Shown one piece after another: positions 1 to 9,072 of a DNA stretch of 46,598 nt. The stretch is taken from assembly GCA_016291375.1 (NCBI GenBank), contig JAEEXE010000024.1, positions 1 through 46,598 on the forward strand. The letters are read 5' to 3'. This stretch comes from Butyrivibrio sp. Its GTDB lineage: Bacteria; Bacillota; Clostridia; Lachnospirales; Lachnospiraceae. The notes beneath the pieces are model-generated. The model did no database searches, was not told the DNA's origin, and saw only the letters and a program-made list of their open reading frames with translations. The position numbers and the translations under genes were made by a program. The first letter of the stretch is position 1, and each line of letters starts with the position of its first letter.

Positions 1-771
1 ATAATCTCCCGCAAATTCCCAGAAATCACCGTTAGTCACGAAATCGCCATCGGGGATTCTATCAAATTCGCCTCCACCATTAGGAAGCTCTATTCTTAAA
101 TGATCTCCTGTAAGCTTATATTCATAATCATCTCCATTAGCAGTAGTCAATGTCTTATCGTTAAATTTAAATATTCCTAATACATCACCCTTTTTTTCAC
201 AAGAATAATATGTTCCTGTGCCATCTTTATGGAATGAATAGAAATATTTATATTCTGTCTCTAAGCCACCTTCAATCGCATGAATGGTTTTGGCATACAC
301 TCCGAAAGGTAATGTTGCATTACTCTGTGCAGCAGGCTGTGCATTATTCTGTGCACCTGCCTGTGTGTTGTTCTGTGTAGCGGGCTGTGCGCTATTCTGT
401 GCACCTGCCTGTGTGTTGCTCTGTGCAGCGGGCTGTGCGTTGTTCTGCGCACCGGTCTGTGCAGGAGTATTCACGTTGTTAGATGAAATACCGCTTGTTG
501 CTGCATTGGAAGCTGATGCACTACCGGCTGCCGCGTCAATTGAAGATGCGCTACTAGCTGAACTTGCCTTGTCTGCGTTGTCATTACTCTTTTCTCTTAC
601 TGACTGTACAGCGTCATCTGTTTTTGAAGCTCCTTCTGAAGCAGATTCTGTAGTTGAGCTTGAAACCGAAGCTTCAGATGTTACTGAAACCTCACCGTTT
701 TCCGGTATATTCTCACTGCATCCACATAATATGAGCGTCAAAGCTGCCGCCCCAACTATAAACTTCTTCAT
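1..771 (-). CDS. Repeat-containing lipoprotein, 3' end beyond window
   Basis: The frame is open from an ATG at 771 to the window edge (257 codons, no stop), so the C-terminus is missing. The ATG follows a GAAAGGAAT ribosome binding site. The N-terminus is a lipoprotein signal (MKKFIVGAAALTLILCGC) with lipidated Cys18 in an L-C-G-C box. A Ser/Ala/Asp/Glu-rich linker follows, then about three 16-residue Gln/Ala/Asn repeats, then a globular part with beta-strand-like sequence after a TLPFG junction. I infer a surface lipoprotein whose low-complexity stalk holds a small domain off the membrane. I do not recognise the domain. It lies downstream of clpX but behind a terminator, so it is probably a separate transcript. 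Confidence 0.8.
   Translation of the reverse strand, partial: MKKFIVGAAALTLILCGCSENIPENGEVSVTSEASVSSSTTESASEGASKTDDAVQSVREKSNDNADKASSASSASSIDAAAGSASASNAATSGISSNNVNTPAQTGAQNNAQPAAQSNTQAGAQNSAQPATQNNTQAGAQNNAQPAAQSNATLPFGVYAKTIHAIEGGLETEYKYFYSFHKDGTGTYYSCEKKGDVLGIFKFNDKTLTTANGDDYEYKLTGDHLRIELPNGGGEFDRIPDGDFVTNGDFWEFAGDY
325..466 (-). repeat. 48-bp in-frame tandem repeat
   Basis: Three successive 48-bp units (325-372, 373-420 and a shortened 421-466) lie in the lipoprotein gene and encode a 16-residue unit built around AQNNAQPAAQ and AGAQ. Units differ by a few, often silent, changes. Copy number can vary by slippage or recombination without breaking the frame. Confidence 0.85.
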
Positions 772-898
772 TTTTTCTATTCCTTTCATTACTAACAAAT
801 TGTTATCTTAGTATGGAATAGAGTTTAACATATAATTTATTATTTGTAAAGTTTCGTAACAAATATTTTTAAAATCAAGATAAAACCTACTATAAAAT

Positions 899-932
899 AA
901 CCCCTTTCTCTGGTTGTCCAGAAAAAGGGGTT
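899..932 (-). terminator. Terminator after clpX
   Basis: A 15-bp stem with one mismatch and a TTGT loop (arms 899-913 and 918-932) is followed on the minus strand by TTATTTTAT. It lies 29 bp after the clpX stop. Confidence 0.8.
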
Positions 933-960
933 ACACATCAACCTCGCCGGATGATTACTT

Positions 961-2226
961 TTACTTTGCCGGTTTCAGTCTCTTTGAATCATTGTGAACG
1001 ATCAGGGGCTGACTGTCGCCCTCAACACAAGCTTCTGTTATAACACATTCTGTAATAGTGTCATCAGAAGGAATCTGGTACATCACATCCATCATAGCTT
1101 TTTCCATAATGGAACGAAGACCTCTGGCTCCTGTCTCTCTCTCATAGGCCATCTTGGCAATCTTGTGAACTGCCTCATCCTCAAATGTAAGCTTAACATT
1201 ATCAAAATCAAAAAGCTTCTGATACTGCTTAACAAGAGCATTCTTAGGTTCAGTAAGTATCCTTACAAGAGCTTCCTCGGAAAGACCCTCGAGAGTTACG
1301 GTAATAGGCACACGACCTACAAACTCAGGAATAAGTCCAAACTTAACAAGATCCTGGGGAGTTATCTCCTTGAGAACTTCACCGATCTCTCTTTCGGATT
1401 TATCTGCTATCTCAGCGTTAAATCCGATGGAATTGCGGTCAAGTCTTGCCTCTACGATCTTCTCAAGTCCGTCAAACGCTCCACCACAGATAAAGAGGAT
1501 ATTGCTTGTATCAATCTGGATAAGTTCCTGATGAGGATGCTTTCTTCCGCCCTGAGGGGGAACACTTGCAATGGTTCCTTCTACAATCTTAAGAAGTGCC
1601 TGCTGCACGCCTTCACCGGAAACATCTCTTGTAATCGATACATTCTCGCTCTTCTTGGTGATCTTATCAATCTCATCGATATAAACGATACCATACTGAG
1701 CTCTCTCAATATCATAATCTGCATTCTGAATAAGTTTAAGCAGGATGTTCTCAACGTCCTCGCCTACGTAGCCTGCCTCTGTAAGAGTTGTGGCATCTGC
1801 GATGGCAAAAGGAACATTGATGATCTTGGCAAGTGTCTGTGCAAGATAGGTCTTACCTGATCCTGTAGGACCAACCATGATGATATTACTCTTCTGGAGC
1901 TCTACATCATTTTTGTCCTCAGTTTTGGGCGCCATAACACGCTTATAATGATTATAAACCGATACAGCCAGAACCTTCTTGGCTTCCTCCTGCCCGATTA
2001 CGTATTCGTCAAGGAAGTTTCTGATCTCTACGGGCTTTAGCAGATTGATCTGCTGATTACCTGTGGAAACGGCTTCCTCCTCGAACTCTTCATCGATGAT
2101 ATCTGAGCAGATCTCAACACACTCGTCGCAGATATAAACACCTGCGGGACCTGCTATCAACTTTCTTACCTGATCCTGTGTCTTATTACAAAAAGAGCAC
2201 CTGATCTCTGCCGGGTTTTTTGCCAT
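961..2226 (-). CDS. clpX: ATP-dependent Clp protease ATP-binding subunit ClpX
   Basis: ClpX is the AAA+ unfoldase that recognises tagged or misfolded proteins and threads them into ClpP in the cytoplasm. The 421 residues match the usual family length. The N-terminal C4 zinc-binding domain has Cys10, Cys13, Cys33 and Cys36. Walker A is GPTGSGKT at about 119-126 and Walker B is VYIDEID at about residue 180. The GRKHPHQE segment and a sensor/arginine-finger region ([19 protein letters not shown]) follow. The start overlaps the clpP stop by one base (TAATG), which implies translational coupling and one transcript. Downstream a terminator follows; lon, common at this place in related genomes, is absent. 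Confidence 0.98.
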   Translation of the reverse strand: MAKNPAEIRCSFCNKTQDQVRKLIAGPAGVYICDECVEICSDIIDEEFEEEAVSTGNQQINLLKPVEIRNFLDEYVIGQEEAKKVLAVSVYNHYKRVMAPKTEDKNDVELQKSNIIMVGPTGSGKTYLAQTLAKIINVPFAIADATTLTEAGYVGEDVENILLKLIQNADYDIERAQYGIVYIDEIDKITKKSENVSITRDVSGEGVQQALLKIVEGTIASVPPQGGRKHPHQELIQIDTSNILFICGGAFDGLEKIVEARLDRNSIGFNAEIADKSEREIGEVLKEITPQDLVKFGLIPEFVGRVPITVTLEGLSEEALVRILTEPKNALVKQYQKLFDFDNVKLTFEDEAVHKIAKMAYERETGARGLRSIMEKAMMDVMYQIPSDDTITECVITEACVEGDSQPLIVHNDSKRLKPAK

Positions 2227-2828
2227 TATTTCTTATCCTCTTTCTTGGGGCGATTCTCAACTATTGAATCAATAAGACCATAATCAAGGGCCTCCTGTGC
2301 TGACATCCAGTTATCTCTCTCAGTATCAGCGCATACCTGCTCATAAGGCTTACCTGTGTTCTCAGCAAGCATTCTGTTGAGCTTTTCCTTGGTCTTCAAA
2401 ATATGCTTAGCAGCGATCTCAATCTCTGTGGCCTGTCCCTGTGTTCCGCCAAGGGGCTGGTGAATCATGATCTCCGCATTGGGAAGAGCCATACGCTTGC
2501 CCTTAGCTCCGCCTGCAAGAAGGAATGCTCCCATGCTTGCAGCCATGCCGATGCAGATAGTGCTTACATCGCATTTGATATAGTGCATTGTATCATAGAT
2601 AGCCATACCGGATGTGATCTCTCCTCCGGGGCTGTTAATGTACATATGTATGTCTTTGTTGGGATCCTCAGCCTCAAGGAATAACAGCTGAGCTACAACA
2701 ATACTCGCACTCTGCGCATTGACCTCCTCGCCCAAAAATACGATTCTCTCTTTTAAAAGTCTGGAGTAGATGTCGTAAGATCTCTCTCCGCGGCTTGTCT
2801 GTTCAATGACGTAAGGTATTAAACTCAT
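2226..2828 (-). CDS. clpP: ATP-dependent Clp protease proteolytic subunit ClpP
   Basis: ClpP is the serine peptidase barrel that degrades substrates delivered by ClpX or ClpC. The 200 residues are full length, and the catalytic triad is readable as Ser98 (GMAASMGAF), His123 (MIHQPLGG) and Asp172 (TERDNW). The INSPGGE strand and the N-terminal axial loop are present. A GGAGA ribosome binding site precedes the ATG. It is the first gene of a clpP-clpX unit with its own promoter-like sequence upstream. In many Firmicutes tig lies directly upstream; here an 8-kb sugar locus separates them. Confidence 0.98.
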   Translation of the reverse strand: MSLIPYVIEQTSRGERSYDIYSRLLKERIVFLGEEVNAQSASIVVAQLLFLEAEDPNKDIHMYINSPGGEITSGMAIYDTMHYIKCDVSTICIGMAASMGAFLLAGGAKGKRMALPNAEIMIHQPLGGTQGQATEIEIAAKHILKTKEKLNRMLAENTGKPYEQVCADTERDNWMSAQEALDYGLIDSIVENRPKKEDKK

Positions 2829-2870
2829 AATATCTCCTTCTCTAGCCTTGATAATAATAATCCAACATCC

Positions 2871-2879
2871 ATTATATCA
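2871..2879 (-). promoter_or_regulatory. Extended -10 promoter of clpP
   Basis: The minus strand reads TGATATAAT, a perfect TATAAT with an upstream TGN, 43 bp before the clpP start. No good -35 was seen, as expected for an extended -10 promoter. No CtsR-type direct heptads were seen around it. Confidence 0.6.
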
Positions 2880-2893
2880 GTTATTAATTAAAA

Positions 2894-2928
2894 AAACATC
2901 CCGCAAACAAATAGTTTACGGGATGTTT
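2894..2928 (-). terminator. Terminator of the sugar operon
   Basis: A 15-bp stem (arms 2894-2908 and 2914-2928, one mismatch) with an AAATA loop is followed by eight T on the minus strand. It closes the operon ending at 2968 and insulates it from clpP. Confidence 0.85.
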
Positions 2929-2967
2929 ATAATTACGTAGTCAAAAAACAGTACTGTTTTCTTATGA

Positions 2968-4257
2968 TCACGTCTCGGTAATATACTCTTTCATGCTGTC
3001 ATCGATCACAAGTATGCCCTCCACCGTGACATCCTCTGTCTCTCTAAGAACCACTTCGGGAAGTCGTCCGGGAACCCTTCCTCTCTCCGAAGGTCTCTCA
3101 TCGAGCGTCATTCCTTTTCTGCCACTTTGATCAGTAAAAAGAACTTTGATATCCCTGACATCCACATTTGTAATAGGAGCATATTTCTCACCGGCAATTA
3201 TTATGGGAGCTTCGCTCTTCATTATCATATGGTCGATGTAAACATCATGCACTTTGCCGGGAAGTCTGTCTACGTCAGCTCTCTTGGTAGCGGAGATAAA
3301 AATAGGTTCTCCCTCGCCCCACCAGTTGCACACGCCGGTGCATCTTTTTTGACAATCCGCAAAATTTCTGGTGTTTCCGCTGATGTGGTGAGCTGTTATG
3401 TTATAGATCTCGCCGCCGTCCCTTGACCATATTCCGATTCCTCTTATGGAATCTCTGATAACACAGTCAGACACTATTACATCGTGTATCGCGCCGTAGG
3501 TTTCTGTTCCTATCTTGATAGCTGTACAGTTGGTCTTAAGTATGCACCCGTTTACAACGATGTTTTCACACTCGCCGTATTTTTTATACATGGGAGCTGT
3601 AGACTTAAGTACGATGCAGTCGTCGCCGCTTGTAATATCACAGCCTCTGATGATGACATTTTTGCAGCAGTCAGGGTCGATTCCGTCAGTGTTGGGACCT
3701 CGTTTGTTGTTTAAGATCTTCACATTCTCTATCCTAACGCCGTTGCAGCCCGCCATGTGCAAGGTCCAAAAAGCAGAATCCTTGAAGGTTACATCCATGA
3801 TCGTAAGGTTCTGAATATCCTCTAGAAAACTCATTCTTGGCCTATAGCCTCTGACATTTAGAGGTGATTCCTTGGGAGAGCCTTCCGGCTCGTCGTCAAA
3901 AAACACTTCTCTTCCCTGTCCGTCTATCACTCCGGTTCCTGAAATAGTAATGTTTCTTTCGTGACAGGCATAAAGAAAACAGCCACCCTCCCATCCGGTG
4001 TCTTCGTTGTCATCCTCAAAGTCCTTGGAGAAATCGATCATATCAGCTTCATCAAGACTTGAAATAAGCTCTGCGCCGTTTTCAAGATGAAGTTCTACTC
4101 CCGTTCTTAATCTCAGGGAGCCTGACATGTATTTCCCGGCAGGAAATACAACTCTTCCTCCTTTTTGGCTGCAATCATCTATTGCCGCCTGTATTGCTCC
4201 GGTGCACTTGGTAATACCATCCGGCACCGCATTATAATCAATAACATTAAAATCCAC
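2968..4257 (-). CDS. GH28-like (polygalacturonase-type) beta-helix glycosidase, atypical active site
   Basis: GH28 enzymes hydrolyse galacturonic-acid linkages in pectin. The 429 residues show the N-terminal segment typical of pectinase beta-helices (DYNAVPDGIT, GGRVVFPAGKY), NTDG at 189-192 and SGDD at 210-213, which carry the family's acidic residues. The later GHG and RIK motifs are not recognisable: the aligned stretches read CTAIKIGTE (244-252) and RGIGIWSRD (272-280). There is no signal peptide, so it should act in the cytoplasm on imported oligosaccharides. The start is GTG and overlaps the upstream glycosidase gene by 11 bp, indicating coupling. Substrate specificity cannot be read from the sequence; a relative with altered chemistry is possible. 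Confidence 0.85.
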   Translation of the reverse strand: MDFNVIDYNAVPDGITKCTGAIQAAIDDCSQKGGRVVFPAGKYMSGSLRLRTGVELHLENGAELISSLDEADMIDFSKDFEDDNEDTGWEGGCFLYACHERNITISGTGVIDGQGREVFFDDEPEGSPKESPLNVRGYRPRMSFLEDIQNLTIMDVTFKDSAFWTLHMAGCNGVRIENVKILNNKRGPNTDGIDPDCCKNVIIRGCDITSGDDCIVLKSTAPMYKKYGECENIVVNGCILKTNCTAIKIGTETYGAIHDVIVSDCVIRDSIRGIGIWSRDGGEIYNITAHHISGNTRNFADCQKRCTGVCNWWGEGEPIFISATKRADVDRLPGKVHDVYIDHMIMKSEAPIIIAGEKYAPITNVDVRDIKVLFTDQSGRKGMTLDERPSERGRVPGRLPEVVLRETEDVTVEGILVIDDSMKEYITET

Positions 4258-5653
4258 TGTACTTCACCAATACCTTTCCGTTTAGATCAGTCTCTATCCT
4301 GCAACCTCTGTCGCATGAAAAGATCTCCCTGTCATCAATAAACGCAAAGGCCTTATACTTATCATTTTCTATCCTATATTTATGTCCGTTCCAGAACTGC
4401 TCATAATAAGCATCCGGTCCTTTGGTCGCACCCCAGATCAGCCTGTCTCTGCAAACGTCAACACCATACATTCTGCCCATGTACTCAAGTACCGCCAGCA
4501 TTGCAGGTCCGTATGCATCCTGCTCTCCACTGACTCCTATAAGTGAGGGCTTCATAGTAAAGGGATCGTATTGCTGAACAAAAACGCAGTCATCACCCAC
4601 TGCCTCAAACAGCTTGTTTCCAAGCTTGGGGATCATCTCATAATACCCATAATTTTCAAGCGCTCTTATAGCTCTTTGGAAAGTCAGTGCCTGAGACTGC
4701 CCGCTCCAGCTGTTGACCTCATCATTTCTAAAAAGAGGATCATTAGCCGCAACTGAAGGAAGTGGCATCTGCGTCCAGAACTCTTCGGGATTTAAAAGAT
4801 GCTCATTTACAAATCTTATGGCATCGGAAGCAGCCATACACTTCCAATACATAAGCCTTAAGTTGTTGTGAAGAAGAGAGGGCATGATATTGTGATTTTT
4901 GTCTCTGTCAAAAAAAGCACCCTTTTCTTCATTCCACAGGTAATCTCTTATCTTGTTCCTTACAATCTCAGCATCCCTTCGATGTTTCTCCGAGGCTTCT
5001 TTATTACCAAGTAAAAGTGCGATCTCTTTCATGACTTTTCTTGAGCTGTATGAATAGCCCATAAAATCCATGGACGCAATAGGCACCTTGTCATAGCCTT
5101 CCGGCGGAGTATCTTTTTCCCAATAATTAGGGGCGTCTCCGTATCTTACTGCATTGTCTTCACCGGTATCATATACGCACCAGCTCTCAAGGCAGCCGTC
5201 GTTATCGGAGTCTCGCACCTTCCACAGATACTCATCAAACCTACGAAGGGTCTCATACAACTGTTCGAGGTACGATTTATCTTTTCCCGCAAGATAATAA
5301 ACATCAAGTGCCGGCTCCGCAAAACAGAAGCCTTGAAATTTGTCGAACTGTGGGATTATCTTCCCGTCCTTATATTCTATGCTGCCAGGAAGACGTCCGT
5401 CTTCTCTCTGGCAGTCCATAAAAATCTTTTGGTTATTAACGGCAGCTTCCATATCTCTTTTGGCATACATAGCTCCACCCATTGGCTGAGTCTCAAGCCA
5501 TACTTTTTCGTAGCCGCCGCCTTCTATGAGAACTTTTTGGTCCCCAAACCTTTTAAGATTGAGCTTACTTTTTTTATCTGCGGAATCACATAGTTTTTTT
5601 AGCAAAAGATCATTTGTGTCGAACTTAACATATGTTTCTCCCATAGACGTCAT
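4247..5653 (-). CDS. (alpha/alpha)6-barrel glycosidase, MGH1/GH63-like
   Basis: This 468-residue protein resembles six-hairpin glycosidases of the mannosylglycerate-hydrolase/GH63 group: an early WLETQPMGGAMYA segment, DSDNDGCLES and DTGEDNAVRY near residues 150-170, and NDEVNSWSGQSQAL near 310. Candidate catalytic acids are in the DTGEDN and NDEVNSW segments, by analogy only. There is no signal peptide, so it is intracellular. The ATG at 5653 overlaps the permease stop by 4 bp (ATGA); a second in-frame ATG at 5644 is possible. It works with the transporter upstream and the GH28-like enzyme downstream. A rhamnosidase or other exo-acting role on pectic side chains is inference from context. 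Confidence 0.75.
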   Translation of the reverse strand: MTSMGETYVKFDTNDLLLKKLCDSADKKSKLNLKRFGDQKVLIEGGGYEKVWLETQPMGGAMYAKRDMEAAVNNQKIFMDCQREDGRLPGSIEYKDGKIIPQFDKFQGFCFAEPALDVYYLAGKDKSYLEQLYETLRRFDEYLWKVRDSDNDGCLESWCVYDTGEDNAVRYGDAPNYWEKDTPPEGYDKVPIASMDFMGYSYSSRKVMKEIALLLGNKEASEKHRRDAEIVRNKIRDYLWNEEKGAFFDRDKNHNIMPSLLHNNLRLMYWKCMAASDAIRFVNEHLLNPEEFWTQMPLPSVAANDPLFRNDEVNSWSGQSQALTFQRAIRALENYGYYEMIPKLGNKLFEAVGDDCVFVQQYDPFTMKPSLIGVSGEQDAYGPAMLAVLEYMGRMYGVDVCRDRLIWGATKGPDAYYEQFWNGHKYRIENDKYKAFAFIDDREIFSCDRGCRIETDLNGKVLVKYSGF

Positions 5654-6492
5654 CCCTTCAATCCGCTGGTTCCGATTCCTTCCACAAGATACTTGTTAAA
5701 GAACAGGAATATCAAAAATACAGGAACAAGTGACAGAGTTGACATCGCAAACATTGCGCCAAAATCAGTTACGGACGCTGAATCCGCAAAGAGTTTGATA
5801 GCGATGGAAGCAGTGTATGACTGAGGTCTTGATAAGTAAAGAAGGGGTCCCATATAGTCATCCCACTTCCAGTAAAACTGTATTATTACTGTAGTTACCA
5901 CAGCCGGCTTCAAAAGAGGCAGGATTATTCTTGCATAGATGCTGTATTTGCTGCAGCCGTCAATCTTGGCAGCTTCATCCAGCTCTCTTGGTATTCCCTG
6001 CATAAACTGCATCATCTGGTAGATAAAGAACGCCTGCCCGCAAAAGTAAGGAAGTATAAGCGGTACATAGCCGGGAACCAGATGTAATCTGTAATAAATA
6101 AGGTACTGGGGTATCATGATGACCTGTCCGGGGAGCATCATTGTTGCCAGCATACATGTGAACCAGAAGTTTCTGCCTCTGAATTTAATCCTTGAAAGCG
6201 CATAAGCCACAAGGGATGATGAGATAACTGTTCCGAAGGTTGCCACTGAAGTTACTATAAGTGAGTTAAAGAAGAAGGTGGCAAAACTTGTTCCGCCAAA
6301 GCCTTTCCATCCGTTTGGATAATTGGTAAGTACCAGTTCCTTAGGGATGAGGCTAAGGGTTCCCCTCAGTATCTCTGCGTTATTTTTAAATGAACCGCTG
6401 ATCATCCACAAGACGGGATAGATCATCAAAAATCCGAATATAAGAACAAGCACATGGTACAGTACTTTTCTTATGGTTTTCCTTTCTCTCAT
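5650..6492 (-). CDS. Sugar ABC transporter permease, MalG type
   Basis: This 280-residue inner-membrane subunit has six predicted hydrophobic segments and the EAA loop (EAAKIDGCSKYSIYARIILP) that docks the ATPase. The start follows GGAGG with 5-bp spacing. The C-terminus (VEGIGTSGLKG) is typical of MalG-like CUT1 permeases. It pairs with the permease encoded 10 bp upstream. No ATPase gene is in the operon, so it probably shares a genome-encoded MsmX/MsmK-type ATPase. Confidence 0.93.
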   Translation of the reverse strand: MRERKTIRKVLYHVLVLIFGFLMIYPVLWMISGSFKNNAEILRGTLSLIPKELVLTNYPNGWKGFGGTSFATFFFNSLIVTSVATFGTVISSSLVAYALSRIKFRGRNFWFTCMLATMMLPGQVIMIPQYLIYYRLHLVPGYVPLILPYFCGQAFFIYQMMQFMQGIPRELDEAAKIDGCSKYSIYARIILPLLKPAVVTTVIIQFYWKWDDYMGPLLYLSRPQSYTASIAIKLFADSASVTDFGAMFAMSTLSLVPVFLIFLFFNKYLVEGIGTSGLKG

Positions 6493-6502
6493 GATGTCCT
6501 CC

Positions 6503-7423
6503 TTATGATTCCGACTCGGAAAATACCCAGAACTTAGAGCTCTTGAAGATAGCCAGAGTTATGATACTCATGACTATGAGCATTACCCAGCTCATTGCGC
6601 AGGCATAGCCCATCTTGTTGTATTTAAATGCCTGGTTGTAGACATTAAGCGCATAGAGCATTGTTCCGTTGTTGGGACCACCGGCCGTAATTACAAAGGC
6701 CTGAGTGAAAGTCATGAATGCAGAAATTGTCTGCATTACAAGATTGTATAAAATGATCGGTGACAGACAGGGCATCGTTATCTTAAAGAAACGCTGGAAC
6801 CCGTTTGCTCCGTCAATTTCAGCTGCTTCGTAGTATGTAGTCGGGATCTCTTTTAGCCCGGCTGCAAATATGATCATTGATGAACCAAACTGCCACACCG
6901 CCATGAGCATAAGGGGATAGATGGCAAGCTTTTCATCTCCGAACCAATTGACTCTTCCAAGTCCTATGCTTGTAAAAAGAGTATTGAAAAGACCTTTTCT
7001 TGCGAATAATTGTTTCCACACAAGAGCTACCGCTACAGATCCGCCTACCAGTGAAGGCACATAGTACAATGATCTGTAAAGTGTAACCATCTTGCTCTTT
7101 CTGGTAAGTACAAATGCTACCAAAAGAGCAAATGCAAGTTTCATTGGAACTGACATAAGAACATATTTAAGTGTTATTACTATGGACTTTGCAAAAACCT
7201 CGTCCTTAAAAAGCATTGTGAAATTCTTGAGTCCTACAAATACCGTCTGCTTATTTCCAAGAGAATAATCCGTAAAGGCATAATAAAGCGACATACATAT
7301 AGGAATCAGTGAAAAGCATACAAAACCAAAGATGAACGGTGCTGCAAAAACATGTCCTACTACCGTGTCACTATTAAACCTGGTTCTGAGTTTTTCCGAC
7401 GAACTATTACTCTTGTTGTTCAA
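6503..7423 (-). CDS. Sugar ABC transporter permease, MalF type
   Basis: This 306-residue permease has six membrane segments and an EAA loop (EAAEIDGANGFQRFFKITMP), matching UgpA/MalF-like CUT1 subunits. The start is TTG at 7423, 8 bp after AGGAGG. An out-of-frame ATG at 7430 lies in the spacer and would give only a seven-codon peptide. The gene follows the binding-protein gene, separated by a strong stem-loop that should lower permease output relative to binding protein. Confidence 0.92.
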   Translation of the reverse strand: MNNKSNSSSEKLRTRFNSDTVVGHVFAAPFIFGFVCFSLIPICMSLYYAFTDYSLGNKQTVFVGLKNFTMLFKDEVFAKSIVITLKYVLMSVPMKLAFALLVAFVLTRKSKMVTLYRSLYYVPSLVGGSVAVALVWKQLFARKGLFNTLFTSIGLGRVNWFGDEKLAIYPLMLMAVWQFGSSMIIFAAGLKEIPTTYYEAAEIDGANGFQRFFKITMPCLSPIILYNLVMQTISAFMTFTQAFVITAGGPNNGTMLYALNVYNQAFKYNKMGYACAMSWVMLIVMSIITLAIFKSSKFWVFSESES

Positions 7424-7478
7424 AGCTCATCCCTCCTAATTACTTTATGAAAGCTTTTTTACCAAAAATTTAGATAAT

Positions 7479-7514
7479 AAATCCCGCCTTTAAAAATTGA
7501 TAAAGGCGGGATTT
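7479..7514 (-). terminator. Intercistronic stem-loop after binding-protein gene
   Basis: A perfect 14-bp stem (arms 7479-7492 and 7501-7514) with an 8-nt loop begins 7 bp after the binding-protein stop. The following T run is interrupted, so it probably acts as a partial terminator or 3'-end stabiliser, as in other binding-protein-first sugar operons. Confidence 0.75.
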
Positions 7515-7521
7515 TGATGAA

Positions 7522-8913
7522 TTACTTGAAGATTGCTTCTGCGTCTGCGTATGTCTTTTCTGCAGCTTCCGCAGCTGTAATCTCGCCGCTTACCACCTGC
7601 TGAATGTAATTCAGGTAATTATCGATTACCTGATCATGTCCGTCAGGTGAAAGAACATTTATTTCCTTTGGAGTAGGGAAATTACTTACTTTATCAACAT
7701 AGTCATACATGATCTGCTGGCCCTCTGTAGCATTAGCTGAAAGAGCTGCTCTTACATCTTCATTTGCAGGAATTCCTCTTTCTGCCTGAAGAATGTTATT
7801 ACATGAAATATTGGTCTCGAACCATGCTATGAACTCTGCTGCTGCCTTTTTGTTCTCAGAATCCTGTGATACACAGAGCATCTGTGATGACTGGATCTGT
7901 GCTCCGGAGTTACCGTCCTTTTTAACTCTGGGAATGGTTGCAAGTGCAAGTGTTCTGCCCTGTTCCTTGCAAGCATCATATATTGTAGGGAACTGGTTAA
8001 CTGCAACCCAAGTCATTGCTGCTTCACCTGTTACAAGGAAATCGTTCTCAATGTTTGTAACCTCGGCTGAAGCTCCTGCATCAGGATAGGAACCCTTCTT
8101 GATCATGTCTGCTCTCATCTGGATGAAAGGTGTAAGCATCTGAGGATCATCGAATCCCATTCCTGTAAGATCGAGGTTGTAGAAGCTGTACTGTCCAAGA
8201 TCACCCTGCTGTCCAACATAGGTTGAAAGACCCGCAATGGCATCGGAAGTTACGAATGTTGATGAACCGAAAATTCCGAGCTTATCTGTTATAAGATCTG
8301 CTGCCTCTTTGTAGTCGTCCCATGTCCAGTCATCTGTAGGAAGCTTAGCACCTGCTTCTTCAAACATTGCAGGATCATAAGCGATACCGTAGGTGTTAAT
8401 ACCGTTTGTAATACCAAGCTGAACGCCTTCTTTGGTCTGAGTTGTCTTAAGGTTAGCTTCAGAGATTCCCGTAAGGTCGATCACTCCTGAAGAGATAAAT
8501 TCATCAAGTGGATAAATCTTATCAATATACTGTGGGAAGTTTCCACCGAGCTGAAATACGTCCCAAACCTCATCTGATGCTACAAGAGTTTTGAGCTTGG
8601 TGAAATAGTCGTCAAATGAGTAATACTCATATTCAAAGTGAACGTTGGGATTGAGACTCTCGTAAAGTTCGATGGCTGCGATTGTCTTATCATGTCTGTC
8701 CTGTGATCCCCACCAAGCCATTCTGAGAGTGACTTCCTCGTCACCACTTGTATTCTTCATTTCACCGTTATCTGTTGTTGCTGTTGTGCTGTCTGTCTGT
8801 TGAGATTGAGTTGCATTAGTGTCTGCCGCTGTGTCGGCTGATGCACCGCAGCCCATTAAAGAGCTTGCCACCAAGATGGCTGTAAGAATAGAACTTAATA
8901 CCTTCTTCCTCAT
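7522..8913 (-). CDS. Sugar ABC transporter substrate-binding lipoprotein
   Basis: This 463-residue extracellular solute-binding protein (family 1) captures an oligosaccharide and hands it to the two permeases. The signal ends in a lipobox SLMGC with lipidated Cys22, followed by a Ser/Thr/Asp-rich linker to about residue 60. The mature domain begins with VTLRMAWWGSQ and contains the family patterns AAIELYESLNPN and AAAEFIAWF. The start follows GGAGG. It is the first gene of the operon 8913-2968. Ligand identity is inferred only from the GH28-like and GH43 neighbours: pectic or arabinose/xylose-containing oligomers. Confidence 0.93.
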   Translation of the reverse strand: MRKKVLSSILTAILVASSLMGCGASADTAADTNATQSQQTDSTTATTDNGEMKNTSGDEEVTLRMAWWGSQDRHDKTIAAIELYESLNPNVHFEYEYYSFDDYFTKLKTLVASDEVWDVFQLGGNFPQYIDKIYPLDEFISSGVIDLTGISEANLKTTQTKEGVQLGITNGINTYGIAYDPAMFEEAGAKLPTDDWTWDDYKEAADLITDKLGIFGSSTFVTSDAIAGLSTYVGQQGDLGQYSFYNLDLTGMGFDDPQMLTPFIQMRADMIKKGSYPDAGASAEVTNIENDFLVTGEAAMTWVAVNQFPTIYDACKEQGRTLALATIPRVKKDGNSGAQIQSSQMLCVSQDSENKKAAAEFIAWFETNISCNNILQAERGIPANEDVRAALSANATEGQQIMYDYVDKVSNFPTPKEINVLSPDGHDQVIDNYLNYIQQVVSGEITAAEAAEKTYADAEAIFK

Positions 8914-8968
8914 GTACCCTCCTATGAATAACTAAACAAATGATTATTAATATTTGCTATTTCGTTAA

Positions 8969-8979
8969 GACGTCTTCCG
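8969..8979 (-). promoter_or_regulatory. Candidate AraC-regulator site at the ABC operon
   Basis: The minus strand reads CGGAAGACGTC, 56 bp before the binding-protein start. The same 11-mer with one change (CGGAAGACATC, 9993-10003) lies 60 bp before the araC-type gene in the same orientation. A shared regulator site is an inference. Confidence 0.45.
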
Positions 8980-9072
8980 TTGTAAAAATTGTACATCTCG
9001 AAAAAATATTATTCAATAATTTTGGGCATTTGTGACATTAGAGTGAAAATCGGGGTATTTTTCAAACTATAT

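Noticed and set aside
284..811. A Cys-rich plus-strand frame with CALFCAPACVLF-type repeats
   Set aside because: It is the complement of the Gln/Ala repeat of the lipoprotein at 1-771, which has a ribosome site and lipoprotein signal.
994..1860. A 288-codon plus-strand reading frame opposite clpX
   Set aside because: It lies wholly antisense to a certain gene, has no ribosome site or family resemblance, and its composition is that of a complementary-strand shadow.
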